Position numbers and translations under genes: made by a program. This document shows, one piece after another, positions 52,640-61,034 of a stretch of 64,000 bases of DNA; positions within the stretch are counted from its first letter, which is position 1; every line of letters starts with the position of its first letter. The notes under the pieces were generated by a model. The model was not told where the DNA came from. It searched no databases and saw nothing but the letters and a program-made list of their open reading frames with translations. The stretch comes from Fundicoccus culcitae (GTDB taxonomy: Bacteria; Bacillota; Bacilli; Lactobacillales; Aerococcaceae), in NCBI RefSeq assembly GCF_024661895.1, contig NZ_CP102453.1, positions 2,356,001-2,420,000 on the forward strand. The letters are read 5' to 3'.

Positions 52640-52849
52640 GTGCTTTCTTGTGGGTGAGAGGAGGTGAGACGCTAATTTTTCAGAGTTTGAATGCTTAGCG
52701 TGGGTAGAAGAAAAGGCCGCTTCATTTCCCGCTTATGTTATGTGGAATATTCCGGCTGAGTTCGTTCCACTTAATCAGCCAATGTGACAAGCGAGTGACC
52801 GTCAGCCTAAAGTAAGTGAGAAATGAAGGTTCTTCACTTCCCACTTAGC

Positions 52850-53018
52850 CTGAGAGGCGGATGCACCTCCAAACCGCCAGAGAACAACTTTAGAGGCGGA
52901 TTGGCCCTCCAAACCGCCAGAGAGAAGTCTGAGAGGCGGATTGGCACCCCCAACCGCCAGAGGAAATCCTGAGTGGCGGATGGGACACCCAATCCGCCTT
53001 TAAACAAGCTGAGTGGCG
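52850..53018. repeat. Tandem palindromic repeat, GAGAGGCGGATTGG family (4 diverged units)
   Basis: Period about 40 bp. The order of this array, then GGAGAAAAAAGG, TTTGACGGTCTTTCACTTCC and CACTTACG, is the same as at 35370-35575. Confidence 0.82.
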
Positions 53019-53108
53019 CTTAGGAGAAAAAAGGTGACTTGTCAATTTGACGGTCTTTCACTTCCCACTTACGCCTAAACTGGTCCATCATCAGCTAATT
53101 ATAATGTT

Positions 53109-53188
53109 AATTGGTGGCGAGTAAGTATGGGGGGGCGCCACCTAATTTGATTGGTGGCGAGGGGGTAGATGGGCTTCGCCACCTAATA
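53109..53188. repeat. Tandem palindromic repeat, TTGGTGGCGA family (2 units)
   Basis: Period 40 bp; arms GGTGGCG / CGCCACC. Confidence 0.8.
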
Positions 53189-53319
53189 AAGAAAACTTTG
53201 TCAAACACGATGTTATATCCAAAATCAACCCGTTCCTAGGTTTCCCACATACACACACTCCCAACCAATCCGCTAGCGTCGCCTACACCTTCCCACGATA
53301 CACCATCCTACCCCCATAG

Positions 53320-54198
53320 TTAAACAATATAATCATCGGTTGTTTTAGCGTCCTTCAATGCCAAGCGGATTTTATCCATGGTTAATTGGCTTTCGCCTTC
53401 ATCCATAAACATGATGATGGAATAGATAATATCGATGAGTGTTAGATAAAGAATACGCGAGGTTAAACTCTCCGTGCGATATTTTGATTCTTCAGAATAG
53501 ACGATTAATTGTTCGTCACAATAGTCCAACATACTTGACGTTGGGTTCCCCGTCAGGCCAATGATTTTTGCGCCGGATTCTTTAGCGACCTTTGCTAGGC
53601 TAATCGTGTGCACCGATTGGCCAGAATGAGAGAACACAAAAACACAATCATCTTTGGATAGCTTTGTGGAATAACTTAACTGCATGTGCGAGTCACCAAT
53701 ATAGTTGCAGAGAAATTTAGTTCGCAAAAATTTATGGTAGGCATCGTAAGCGACAATTGAGGATCCGCCTTGTCCAAAGAAGTGTAACGTTTTGGACCCT
53801 GAAATAAGTTTAATAATGTTTTCAAGTTGGAGTTCGTCCAGGGAATGTAAAATACCTTGCAAGGAATCGATGTTAAATGAAACAATCTTTTGTGCAATTG
53901 TATAATAGGAATCGCTATCCGTGATATCCGAATAGGCTGTATAAGTCGACGACCGTACTTCGTTGGTTGAATTAGTAGCTAGGGCGATTTTAAATTCTTG
54001 AAAACCTGAAAACCCAAGCTTCTTAACAAAATTAAATACCGTTGTTTGAGATACACCCGTTACCTCTGAAACGTTAGCAATCGTCATATTGATGAGCTCT
54101 TTATCTAGTTCTAAAAAATGTTTAGATAATTTCGTTTCAGTTTCACTAAATAAGGGACTTTTTGATTTTAATAAATGTGTTAAATAGTAGTTCTTCAT
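53320..54198 (-). CDS. MurR/RpiR-family transcriptional regulator with SIS domain
   Basis: Regulator of 292 residues. The N-terminal RpiR-type helix-turn-helix is NMTIANVSEVTGVSQTTVFN followed by FVKKLGFSGFQEFK (about 37-71). The SIS sugar-phosphate-binding domain starts near 125, with FFGQGGSSIVAYDAYHKF and VFVFSHSGQSVHTI. It is divergent from the sugar-acid PTS operon, so it probably senses the imported phosphosugar and controls that operon. AGGAGG lies just upstream of the ATG. Confidence 0.92.
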   Translation of the reverse strand: MKNYYLTHLLKSKSPLFSETETKLSKHFLELDKELINMTIANVSEVTGVSQTTVFNFVKKLGFSGFQEFKIALATNSTNEVRSSTYTAYSDITDSDSYYTIAQKIVSFNIDSLQGILHSLDELQLENIIKLISGSKTLHFFGQGGSSIVAYDAYHKFLRTKFLCNYIGDSHMQLSYSTKLSKDDCVFVFSHSGQSVHTISLAKVAKESGAKIIGLTGNPTSSMLDYCDEQLIVYSEESKYRTESLTSRILYLTLIDIIYSIIMFMDEGESQLTMDKIRLALKDAKTTDDYIV

Positions 54199-54216
54199 GG
54201 TACACCTCCTGATACT

Positions 54217-54230
54217 CTATTATATAATAG
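54217..54230. promoter_or_regulatory. Perfect palindrome CTATTATATAATAG in the divergent promoter region
   Basis: 14-bp perfect palindrome about 20 bp before the RpiR-type gene and upstream of the PTS-operon promoter. It is a candidate operator. Confidence 0.5.
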
Positions 54231-54273
54231 TATACTATAAATTGTAAGAAAATAAAATTTATTTTAGGAAGCC

Positions 54274-54302
54274 TTTACATGAAAAATATTTAATGTTATA
54301 CT
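54274..54302 (+). promoter_or_regulatory. Promoter of the sugar-acid PTS operon
   Basis: -35 TTTACA (54274-54279) and -10 TATACT (54297-54302) with a 17-bp spacer, 32 bp before the TTG start. Confidence 0.75.
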
Positions 54303-54334
54303 GTATGTATTAAATTTCCAAAGGAGTGAGCTAG

Positions 54335-55240
54335 TTGAAAATTGGGTTTATAGGGCTGGGTAAAATGGGATTAAATATGGCTCTCAACGTAATTGATAGT
54401 GGCTGGGATATTGTAGGGTTCGATGTGAGTCCTCAGGCAAGAGCCAATGCAGAGGAAAATCAGGTTAATGTCGTTGATTCAATGGATGGATTAATTGATG
54501 CACTTGACGATCAAAAAATAATTTTCTTATCGACACCGGCAGGCGAGATTACGGATAATTTGATTAAAGAGTTGTCTGGAAAACTAGCGAGTAAAGATAT
54601 CATCATTGATAGTGGTAATTCAAATTATAAAGATAGTCTGAAAAATTACGCCTTTTTGAAAGAAAGCGATATTTATTTTATTGATTGTGGCACTTCTGGA
54701 GGTATGGAAGGTGCGCGCAATGGGGCTTGTTTGATGGTCGGTGGTGATGAGGAAGCGGTCAAAGTGGTCGAACCATTCTTCATTGATTTAGCCATTGAAG
54801 ATGGGTATTTATTTGCGGGGGCTCCAGGAACGGGCCATTACTTAAAAATGGTACACAACGGGATTGAATACGGCATGATGCAGTCAATCGGTGAAGGCTT
54901 TGATGTGTTGAATGCTTCCGAATTTGATTTTGATAATGAAAAGGTAGCCAAAGTTTGGAATCACGGTTCGGTTATTCGTTCATGGTTAATGGAACTCATG
55001 GAAGAAGGCTTCCAAAAGGATCCGCAATTATCCGGCATTGCTGGTCGCGTTGATGCTAGTGGTGAAGGTAAATGGATGGTTGAGGAAGCTTTGGAGCTAA
55101 ATATCCCTGTACCTGTAATTGCTAATTCTTTATTTGTTCGAAGCGCAAGTAAAATTGATGATTCATTTTCAAATAAAGTTGTGGCTACCTTGCGCCATGG
55201 ATTTGGCGGACATGCGGTCGCAAAAGTTGAGGAGAAATAG
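54335..55240 (+). CDS. Short-form 6-phosphogluconate dehydrogenase family protein (decarboxylating type)
   Basis: NAD(P)-dependent dehydrogenase of 301 residues. The Rossmann motif IGFIGLGKMGLNMA opens the protein. The active-site segment is GTSGGMEGARNG near 127 and the catalytic lysine region [16 protein letters not shown] near 168. This is the short bacterial form lacking the C-terminal third of the standard enzyme encoded at 61736. Expected reaction: 6-phosphogluconate to ribulose-5-phosphate and CO2. TTG start after AAGGAG. It is the first gene of the PTS operon, so the imported substrate probably becomes 6-phosphogluconate or a close relative. Confidence 0.9.
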   Translation: MKIGFIGLGKMGLNMALNVIDSGWDIVGFDVSPQARANAEENQVNVVDSMDGLIDALDDQKIIFLSTPAGEITDNLIKELSGKLASKDIIIDSGNSNYKDSLKNYAFLKESDIYFIDCGTSGGMEGARNGACLMVGGDEEAVKVVEPFFIDLAIEDGYLFAGAPGTGHYLKMVHNGIEYGMMQSIGEGFDVLNASEFDFDNEKVAKVWNHGSVIRSWLMELMEEGFQKDPQLSGIAGRVDASGEGKWMVEEALELNIPVPVIANSLFVRSASKIDDSFSNKVVATLRHGFGGHAVAKVEEK

Positions 55241-55241
55241 C

Positions 55242-56243
55242 ATGGGAAAAGATAAAATTGCCATTGTTAATTCAAGTAGTTTTGGTAAAGTATTTAAAAA
55301 TCATATCGAAGAACTTGAACAATTAGGGGAAGTTAAGCATTTTACTTTTGAACAAGAAATCGCGGGTAAAGATTTAGCAGAAGCACTTGAAGGTTTTAAT
55401 ATTATCATTTCAAGTGTCACACCTTTTTTTACGAAAGAATTTTTTGATCATAAAGATGAATTAAAATTAATTTCACGCCATGGGATTGGCTACAATAATA
55501 TTGATTTAGAGGCTGCCGCTGAACACAATACGATTGTATCAATTATTCCGGCGTTGGTTGAACGCGATGCGGTTGCTGAAAATAATATAGCCAACCTGAT
55601 GAATATTCTTAGAAGAACCTCAAGTGCTCAACAAAGAGTAAAAGATAACAAATGGGAAGATCGTGCCCAATTTGTTGGCAATACATTGTATAATAAAACT
55701 GTCGGTGTGATTGGTATTGGAAATACGGGTAGTTTGGTGGCTGAAACGGTACGCAATGGTTTTAGATGTAATGTCTTAGCGTATGATCCTTATAAGTCAA
55801 AATTGGATATTGAACAATTTGGGGCTAAAAAGGTTGATTTTGAAACGTTACTAAAGGAAGCCGATGTCATTTGTTTATGTGCCAATTTGACGGATGAAAA
55901 TTATCATATGATTGCTGAAGATGAAGTTGCCATGATGAAAGACAATGTCTATATATCAAATAGTGCAAGGGGGGCGTTGGTAAAAGAAGAAGCCATTGTT
56001 GGTGGGTTAGCGTCAGGCAAAATTGCTGGATTTGCGACCGATGTTCTTGAAGAAGAACCAGGCCGGTCAAATCATCCATATTTGCAATTTGAGAATGTCG
56101 TTGTGACGCCTCACACTTCCGCCTACACGATGGAGTGCTTAGAGGCGATGGGAGACAAATGTGTCGCAGATGTTCAAGATATTGTTGTTGGGAAATTACC
56201 AGGAAGATCCGTACAGCCAATTAGTACATATGTCACTCAATAG
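55242..56243 (+). CDS. D-2-hydroxyacid dehydrogenase family protein
   Basis: NAD(P)-dependent dehydrogenase of 333 residues. The nucleotide fold is VGVIGIGNTGSLVAETV near 150, followed by AYDPY. Catalytic residues fit the family: Arg in NSARGALVKEEA near 242, Glu in DVLEEEPG near 270 and His in VTPHTSAY near 289. Substrate-side elements are SRHGIGYNNIDLEAA near 79. ATG 55242 lies 1 bp after the previous stop, with GAGGAG upstream. In a gluconate-type operon it could reduce a 2-keto sugar acid or its phosphate to the hydroxy form; this is inference. Confidence 0.9.
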   Translation: MGKDKIAIVNSSSFGKVFKNHIEELEQLGEVKHFTFEQEIAGKDLAEALEGFNIIISSVTPFFTKEFFDHKDELKLISRHGIGYNNIDLEAAAEHNTIVSIIPALVERDAVAENNIANLMNILRRTSSAQQRVKDNKWEDRAQFVGNTLYNKTVGVIGIGNTGSLVAETVRNGFRCNVLAYDPYKSKLDIEQFGAKKVDFETLLKEADVICLCANLTDENYHMIAEDEVAMMKDNVYISNSARGALVKEEAIVGGLASGKIAGFATDVLEEEPGRSNHPYLQFENVVVTPHTSAYTMECLEAMGDKCVADVQDIVVGKLPGRSVQPISTYVTQ

Positions 56244-56259
56244 AGAAAGAAGCTAAATA

Positions 56260-57366
56260 ATGATTGATAATATGAAAGTAAAAGTAGGTCCCCAAGTTTA
56301 TCGTTACGATGAAGGAGCCATTGACTTTATTCCTGAAATGTTAGCTGAGTATAAAGCCAAAAACATCCTAATCGTTCATGGAACGATTTCTTGGGAAAAA
56401 GCTCAAAAGTATTTTAAATTTTTAGATGATGAACGCTACAATATGTTCTATCATCAATATACGGGCGAATGTAGTTATTACGGTGCCGGCTTAATCAAAG
56501 ATATTGTGGAAAGAGAAGCCATCGATTTTATTATTGGTGTCGGAGGCGGGAAACTAACCGATTTGGTTGGTTATTCAGGCCATGTTACCAACACACCATA
56601 CGGTGTGGTGCCGACCTTGGCCAGTAATTGTGCTCCGTGGACGCCTTTATCGGTGATGTATAAAGAGTCAGGGGAGTCCGAAGGTAAATCTGAGCATTAT
56701 TTACGACAAGCAGCGTTTCTATTAACGTGTCCGAGTCTCGTCATCGATTCACCCGTAAGGTATTTCGTAGCGGGTATTGCTGATACCTTAGCTAAGTGGT
56801 ACGAATCGGACTTGATTTTAAATCAAGACGAATTAAGTGATGTCCCTTTCTTACAATTGGCTAAATTTACTACTGAGTTATGTAAGAACGTTATTCTTAA
56901 AGATAGCGATAAAGCCATTGAGGATATGAAACAAGGGGTTGTGTCAGAAGAGTTTAAGAATGTCTCTGAAATTATCTTCGCTGTTTCTGGTTTAGTCGGT
57001 GGTTTAGGTGATAAATATGCAAGAAATGCAGCTGCCCATGCGGTGCATGATGGTTTAGGCAAATATTTATCTGAGAAAAGTCATAAGTATATTCACGGTG
57101 AAATTGTTGCCTATGGCATTTTTTATCAATTAGCTCTGGAAGAAAGATGGGAATTAATTGACGAGCTGTTACCGCTCTATGAACGATTAGGTTTACCTAC
57201 TTCTTTGAAAAGCATGGACATTTATCCAATTTCAGATGAAGACTTAGATAATTTAGTTGATTTTATTGATAGTAAAGAAAAAGTTCATTTAATCCCCATT
57301 GAAATCAATAAAGACGTTTTAAGAGAAGCGATTGTCAAATTAGAAGAATATATGGAAAATAGATAG
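56260..57366 (+). CDS. Glycerol dehydrogenase-like (iron-containing alcohol dehydrogenase superfamily) protein
   Basis: Metal-dependent, NAD-linked polyol dehydrogenase-like protein of 368 residues. The dinucleotide motif GVGGGKLTD is near 101, followed by PTLASNCAPWTPLSVMY near 120. Metal-site positions are VAGIADTLAKW near 170 (Asp), the AAAHAVHDGL histidines near 261 and HGEIVAYGI near 278. These match GldA rather than the butanol-dehydrogenase group. It may oxidise a polyol or reduce a ketose or keto-acid group of the PTS substrate. Its place between dehydrogenases and PTS genes supports such a step. Confidence 0.87.
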   Translation: MIDNMKVKVGPQVYRYDEGAIDFIPEMLAEYKAKNILIVHGTISWEKAQKYFKFLDDERYNMFYHQYTGECSYYGAGLIKDIVEREAIDFIIGVGGGKLTDLVGYSGHVTNTPYGVVPTLASNCAPWTPLSVMYKESGESEGKSEHYLRQAAFLLTCPSLVIDSPVRYFVAGIADTLAKWYESDLILNQDELSDVPFLQLAKFTTELCKNVILKDSDKAIEDMKQGVVSEEFKNVSEIIFAVSGLVGGLGDKYARNAAAHAVHDGLGKYLSEKSHKYIHGEIVAYGIFYQLALEERWELIDELLPLYERLGLPTSLKSMDIYPISDEDLDNLVDFIDSKEKVHLIPIEINKDVLREAIVKLEEYMENR

Positions 57367-57378
57367 GAGTGTCAATTT

Positions 57379-58230
57379 ATGGAAACATTAACAGTGTGGC
57401 AAAGTCTGCTTATCGCACTATGGGTAGCAGCAGTTATGTCAAGATGGTTAGGGGGAGGGGCAACTTTAACGCTACGTTTTTCTCCACTAATGACCGGTTT
57501 GTTTGTAGGTATTGTTATGGGAAATGTTCATGATGCGATGGTTGTAACAGCTTCCTTGCAACTGATTTATATGGGGGTCTTTTCTCCTGGGGGATCAATG
57601 CCGTCTGAACCGGCTATTGCAGCCGCCATTGCCGTCCCCGTTGCGTTGATGGGTGACTTAGCACCAGAAGCAGCGATTGCGGTTGCCGTCCCTGTTGGTC
57701 TGCTTGGGTCTTACTTATACCAATTTAGATTCTTTATCAATACCTTCTTAGGTAAATATACGGATAAAGCGGTTGAAGATTTAAATGATGGCGCTATTAA
57801 ACGCTCAATTATTTGGTATCCAACCATTGCTTCATTTATTTTGTTCGTTCCACTAGTATTTATTGCTTTATACTACGGTGCACCGGTTATTGCTGATGTT
57901 ATTACAGCTTTAGAAGGTACGGTTGTTATTCATATTCTAGAAGTAGTTGGTGGCGGTCTAGCGGCAATTGGTATTGCGACAACGGTTTATGTTATCGGTC
58001 GTAAAGATTTCATGGTATTTTTCTTATTAGCTTATTTCATGAGTGTCGTTTTAAAACCATTAAATATCACCATGGTGACTTACGCTATTTTTGGTACACT
58101 TCTAGCAGCAATCTTTGTCCTTAGCAAATCTTCAGGTGGTCAAGCCAAAGTAGTTACTGCAACTGAAAAAGTAGAAACTACAGCTGAACATGACGGTGAT
58201 TTCTTTGACGAAGATGACGAAGATTTTTAA
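57379..58230 (+). CDS. PTS mannose/sorbose-family transporter subunit IIC
   Basis: Membrane subunit of 283 residues with about seven helices. Family segments are MSRWLGGGATLTLRFSPLMT (about 22-41), SLQLIYMGVFSPGGSMPSEP near 59 and AIAVAVPVGLLGSYLYQFRF near 96. The C-terminus ends in the acidic tail FFDEDDEDF, nearly like that of subunit IIA. GGAG precedes the ATG. It forms the translocation channel with IID encoded next. Confidence 0.92.
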   Translation: METLTVWQSLLIALWVAAVMSRWLGGGATLTLRFSPLMTGLFVGIVMGNVHDAMVVTASLQLIYMGVFSPGGSMPSEPAIAAAIAVPVALMGDLAPEAAIAVAVPVGLLGSYLYQFRFFINTFLGKYTDKAVEDLNDGAIKRSIIWYPTIASFILFVPLVFIALYYGAPVIADVITALEGTVVIHILEVVGGGLAAIGIATTVYVIGRKDFMVFFLLAYFMSVVLKPLNITMVTYAIFGTLLAAIFVLSKSSGGQAKVVTATEKVETTAEHDGDFFDEDDEDF

Positions 58231-58248
58231 TTTAAGGAGGAACGTATA

Positions 58249-59109
58249 ATGACAGATGTAGCAAACAAAACAAAAAGATACGAACCAGAAGAAATTACTC
58301 AAAAAGATGTCACCAAAGCTTATCTAAGATGGCACTTTGCCAATGAAATCCCTCACTCTTTTGATCGTTATTTGGCAGCCTCTTTACTTTATGCTTTGAT
58401 GCCTATTTTAAGAAAACTTTATAAAGATGATGATGATTTAAGAGCGGCTTATCAAAGACAATTACTCTTCTTTAATACCCAATTAACTTGGGGTGGTGGT
58501 GTTATTACTGGTTTAATGGCATCAATGGAATCACAAAGAGCCGAGCAAGAAGCCAATAACGAAGAAATCACGATGACCGACGACTTGATGTACAATACGA
58601 AAGCCGGTTTGATGGGGGCTTTAGCTGGTATTGGGGACGCGATTGACTCAGGGACGATTCAGTATATCTTTATAGCCATTGCTATTCCATGGGCACAACA
58701 AGGTAGTGCTTTAGGTGCTTTATTCCCATTCGTTGCTTTTGCCACTTATCAAGTATTAATTGGTCTTTTCTTTGCCAGACAATCATTTAAAATGGGAAGT
58801 AATGCAACAGGTTTAATGGCAAGTGCAGGTATTCAAACCATGATCGAATTGCTTTCGATCCTCGGTTTGTTTATGATGGGGATTTTAGCTGGTAATTATG
58901 TTAAAGTATCCTCAACCTTTGAATTTAGTATTTCTGGTCGTCCGTTTGTTTTACAAGACATTTTAGATTCAATTTTACCAGGTATCTTACCGTTGGCAGT
59001 CGTATTAGGTGTATATTGGTATTACACTAAATACGGTCTTAAAGTTACCCGTGCGTTATTGTGGTTAACAGGAATTTTAATTGTACTTGCTGCGGTAGGT
59101 ATTCTATAA
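58249..59109 (+). CDS. PTS mannose/sorbose-family transporter subunit IID
   Basis: Membrane subunit of 286 residues unique to the mannose family. It opens with a soluble part containing ITQKDVTKAYLRWHFANEIP; FFNTQLTWGGGVITGLMASME near 77 and the GDAIDSGTIQYIF region near 129 are family-typical. Several helices fill the C-terminal half. GGAGG lies upstream of the ATG. It works with IIC at 57379. Confidence 0.92.
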   Translation: MTDVANKTKRYEPEEITQKDVTKAYLRWHFANEIPHSFDRYLAASLLYALMPILRKLYKDDDDLRAAYQRQLLFFNTQLTWGGGVITGLMASMESQRAEQEANNEEITMTDDLMYNTKAGLMGALAGIGDAIDSGTIQYIFIAIAIPWAQQGSALGALFPFVAFATYQVLIGLFFARQSFKMGSNATGLMASAGIQTMIELLSILGLFMMGILAGNYVKVSSTFEFSISGRPFVLQDILDSILPGILPLAVVLGVYWYYTKYGLKVTRALLWLTGILIVLAAVGIL

Positions 59110-59143
59110 TTATTTAATAAATATCAGGAAGTGAGCGATTTTA

Positions 59144-59647
59144 ATGGGAGAAGTAAATTTAGCAAGAGTTGATGAACGATTAATTCACGGTCAAGTAATG
59201 TTAACCTTATCACAACGTGCGGGTGTAAACTCAATCTTTGTTGTTGATGATGTGGTAGCCAAAGATAAATTTATGAAAGATTTATACAAGAGTGCGGGTA
59301 GCCGGACAGGTCAAAAAACCATTGTTGCGACTACCAGTAAAATGAAAGAATATTGGGATAAATACAACTTGAAGGATTATAGTTGTATCTTAATAACCAA
59401 AACCGTCGACGTTATTTATGAATTAGTGACGCACGGTATCCCAATGAAAGAATTAAACCTCGGTGGGATTGCTAAGAAAGATGACAATGATCTATTTGTC
59501 ACTAAATCCGTTTATTTAAACAAAGATGATGCGATTAAATTGAAAGACTTAAATGAAAACTATGGTGTTGAAGATATTTATTTCCAAGCAACGCCATCGG
59601 CTGCTAGAACAGAGTTGAAAGAAGTGTTAGCGAAATTTAATTTATAG
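59144..59647 (+). CDS. PTS mannose/sorbose-family transporter subunit IIB
   Basis: Cytoplasmic phosphocarrier of 167 residues. The phosphorylated histidine is in RVDERLIHGQV (His15). Other family features are FVVDDVVAKD near 32 and the GIPMKELNLGG loop near 102. It passes phosphate from IIA to the incoming sugar. Exact copies of the dispersed 10-mer lie just before (59116) and inside (59573) the gene. Confidence 0.93.
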   Translation: MGEVNLARVDERLIHGQVMLTLSQRAGVNSIFVVDDVVAKDKFMKDLYKSAGSRTGQKTIVATTSKMKEYWDKYNLKDYSCILITKTVDVIYELVTHGIPMKELNLGGIAKKDDNDLFVTKSVYLNKDDAIKLKDLNENYGVEDIYFQATPSAARTELKEVLAKFNL

Positions 59648-59661
59648 TTAAGGGTGTTATT

Positions 59662-60498
59662 ATGGAAAGTAGTATATTGAAAGATTGGCAATTTAGGTAT
59701 ATGCATGTCTTTAAAAAGCGTTATACAAACAAGCAAAAGACACGTTTTATTAAAAGTGTGTTGAGTGATATTAGCCAATTTAGAGACGATATTACAGTAA
59801 CAGAATTGAAATCAGACAAACGTCATAAGGTACGCAATATTTATATCGGCAATGTAAAGAAAGCAGATATTGTTATTTCGACCTATTACGATACACCTTC
59901 CAAATATTTTGGGAATTTTCAATTCTTTAATACTGAAAAAATGCAAAAACAAACCCTTTGGGTTAATGTGCTTTCTAGTCTCGTCCTTTTAATTTTAGGC
60001 GTTTTGTATACGATGTATATTGCAATTCCTATTTTAAATCAATCGAATATGCTACTGACCCTCTTAGTGGTTGCAGGATATTTACTTTTCTTTTGGTTGT
60101 TAAGTATTGCGGCGGGTGGACACCCCAAACCGACGACAAGGGTAAGGAATTCGGCGTCTATTTTATATCTCCTTCAATCAATGAACCAAGTGAAATCGAA
60201 GAAAGTAGCGTTCGCCTTGGTGGATTATGGATGTAAAAATAGTTATGGTTTGGAAGGCTTGTTGGCTGTAACCAAACCAACGAGTCAGGTCTATTATTTA
60301 GATTCTTTTGCATCGAAGCAAGAATTATTTGTTGTTCCTGGCAGTGAAACCGATGTGCCGATTAAAGAAGGAAAAAGGGATGTAACCTTTATTATTTCGG
60401 CTAAGAAAACGGATAATACCTATATCCTCGAAGAAGCGGACTTAACGGAAGTCGATGAAGAAAAGTTTGCACAAGTCGATCAAGTCCTTAAATTATAA
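59662..60498 (+). CDS. Unrecognised membrane protein with weak resemblance to M28 peptidases
   Basis: Protein of 278 residues encoded between PTS subunits IIB and IIA. Residues 1-90 are soluble, two membrane helices lie at about 97-148, and residues 150-278 are soluble, so both soluble parts face the same side. By eye, [14 protein letters not shown] (near 67) resembles the M28 ..HYDT strand, [15 protein letters not shown] (near 165) resembles DNASGVAALLE, and [18 protein letters not shown] (near 184) resembles FVFFDGEEXGLLGS. The metal ligands His, Asp and Glu-Glu are replaced, so it would be an inactive relative. The position in the operon suggests a PTS accessory or regulatory role. Confidence in the fold is low. 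Confidence 0.5.
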   Translation: MESSILKDWQFRYMHVFKKRYTNKQKTRFIKSVLSDISQFRDDITVTELKSDKRHKVRNIYIGNVKKADIVISTYYDTPSKYFGNFQFFNTEKMQKQTLWVNVLSSLVLLILGVLYTMYIAIPILNQSNMLLTLLVVAGYLLFFWLLSIAAGGHPKPTTRVRNSASILYLLQSMNQVKSKKVAFALVDYGCKNSYGLEGLLAVTKPTSQVYYLDSFASKQELFVVPGSETDVPIKEGKRDVTFIISAKKTDNTYILEEADLTEVDEEKFAQVDQVLKL

Positions 60499-60515
60499 AG
60501 GAGGCGTATAAACGC

Positions 60516-60971
60516 ATGTTAGGAATTGTAATTGCAACACATGGAAGTTTGAGTGATGGCTTAAAAGATGCCGTTAATGTTATCGTGGGGATTGCAGATA
60601 ATATCGAAACGGTTAATTTGGTTCAAGGCCAAGCGGTGGATACCTTAGGTGAAGAAATTAAAGCCGCCATTAACCGAGCCAATACAGGTGAAGGTGTGCT
60701 GGTTTTAGTGGATTTACTTTCAGCTAGTCCATATAACCAAGCGGTCTTAGCTATCAATCAGTTACCGGATGATTTAAAAAATAAGGTCTATATCATTGGT
60801 GGCGTGAGCTTGCCGATGGTTTTAGAAGCGGTCAATCATCAATTAATCAACACACCGATTGAAGAAGCGGTTGATGCGATTGTGAATCAAGGGAAAGAAA
60901 GTGTCGGTTCATGGAGTTTGGCTGATATTGCCAATGATTCAGACGACGATGACGACGAAGATGATTTTTAA
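60516..60971 (+). CDS. PTS mannose/sorbose-family transporter subunit IIA
   Basis: Cytoplasmic phosphocarrier of 151 residues. The phosphohistidine is in [10 protein letters not shown] (His9). [17 protein letters not shown] near 61 and [14 protein letters not shown] near 93 are family motifs. The C-terminus ends in a strongly acidic tail, [11 protein letters not shown], beyond the usual domain. GGAGG precedes the ATG. Last gene of the operon; a terminator follows. Confidence 0.93.
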   Translation: MLGIVIATHGSLSDGLKDAVNVIVGIADNIETVNLVQGQAVDTLGEEIKAAINRANTGEGVLVLVDLLSASPYNQAVLAINQLPDDLKNKVYIIGGVSLPMVLEAVNHQLINTPIEEAVDAIVNQGKESVGSWSLADIANDSDDDDDEDDF

Positions 60972-60984
60972 TTAAATAACATAA

Positions 60985-61024
60985 AAGCACCGGCTAGAGC
61001 AGGGATTCTGCGATAGCCGGTGCT
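60985..61024. terminator. Bidirectional terminator between the PTS operon and the HAD gene
   Basis: Stem AAAGCACCGGCTA / TAGCCGGTGCT. Ts flank it on both strands, and AATAAATAGCACCG on the minus strand is a near copy of the dispersed motif. Confidence 0.8.
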
Positions 61025-61034
61025 ATTTATTTGT

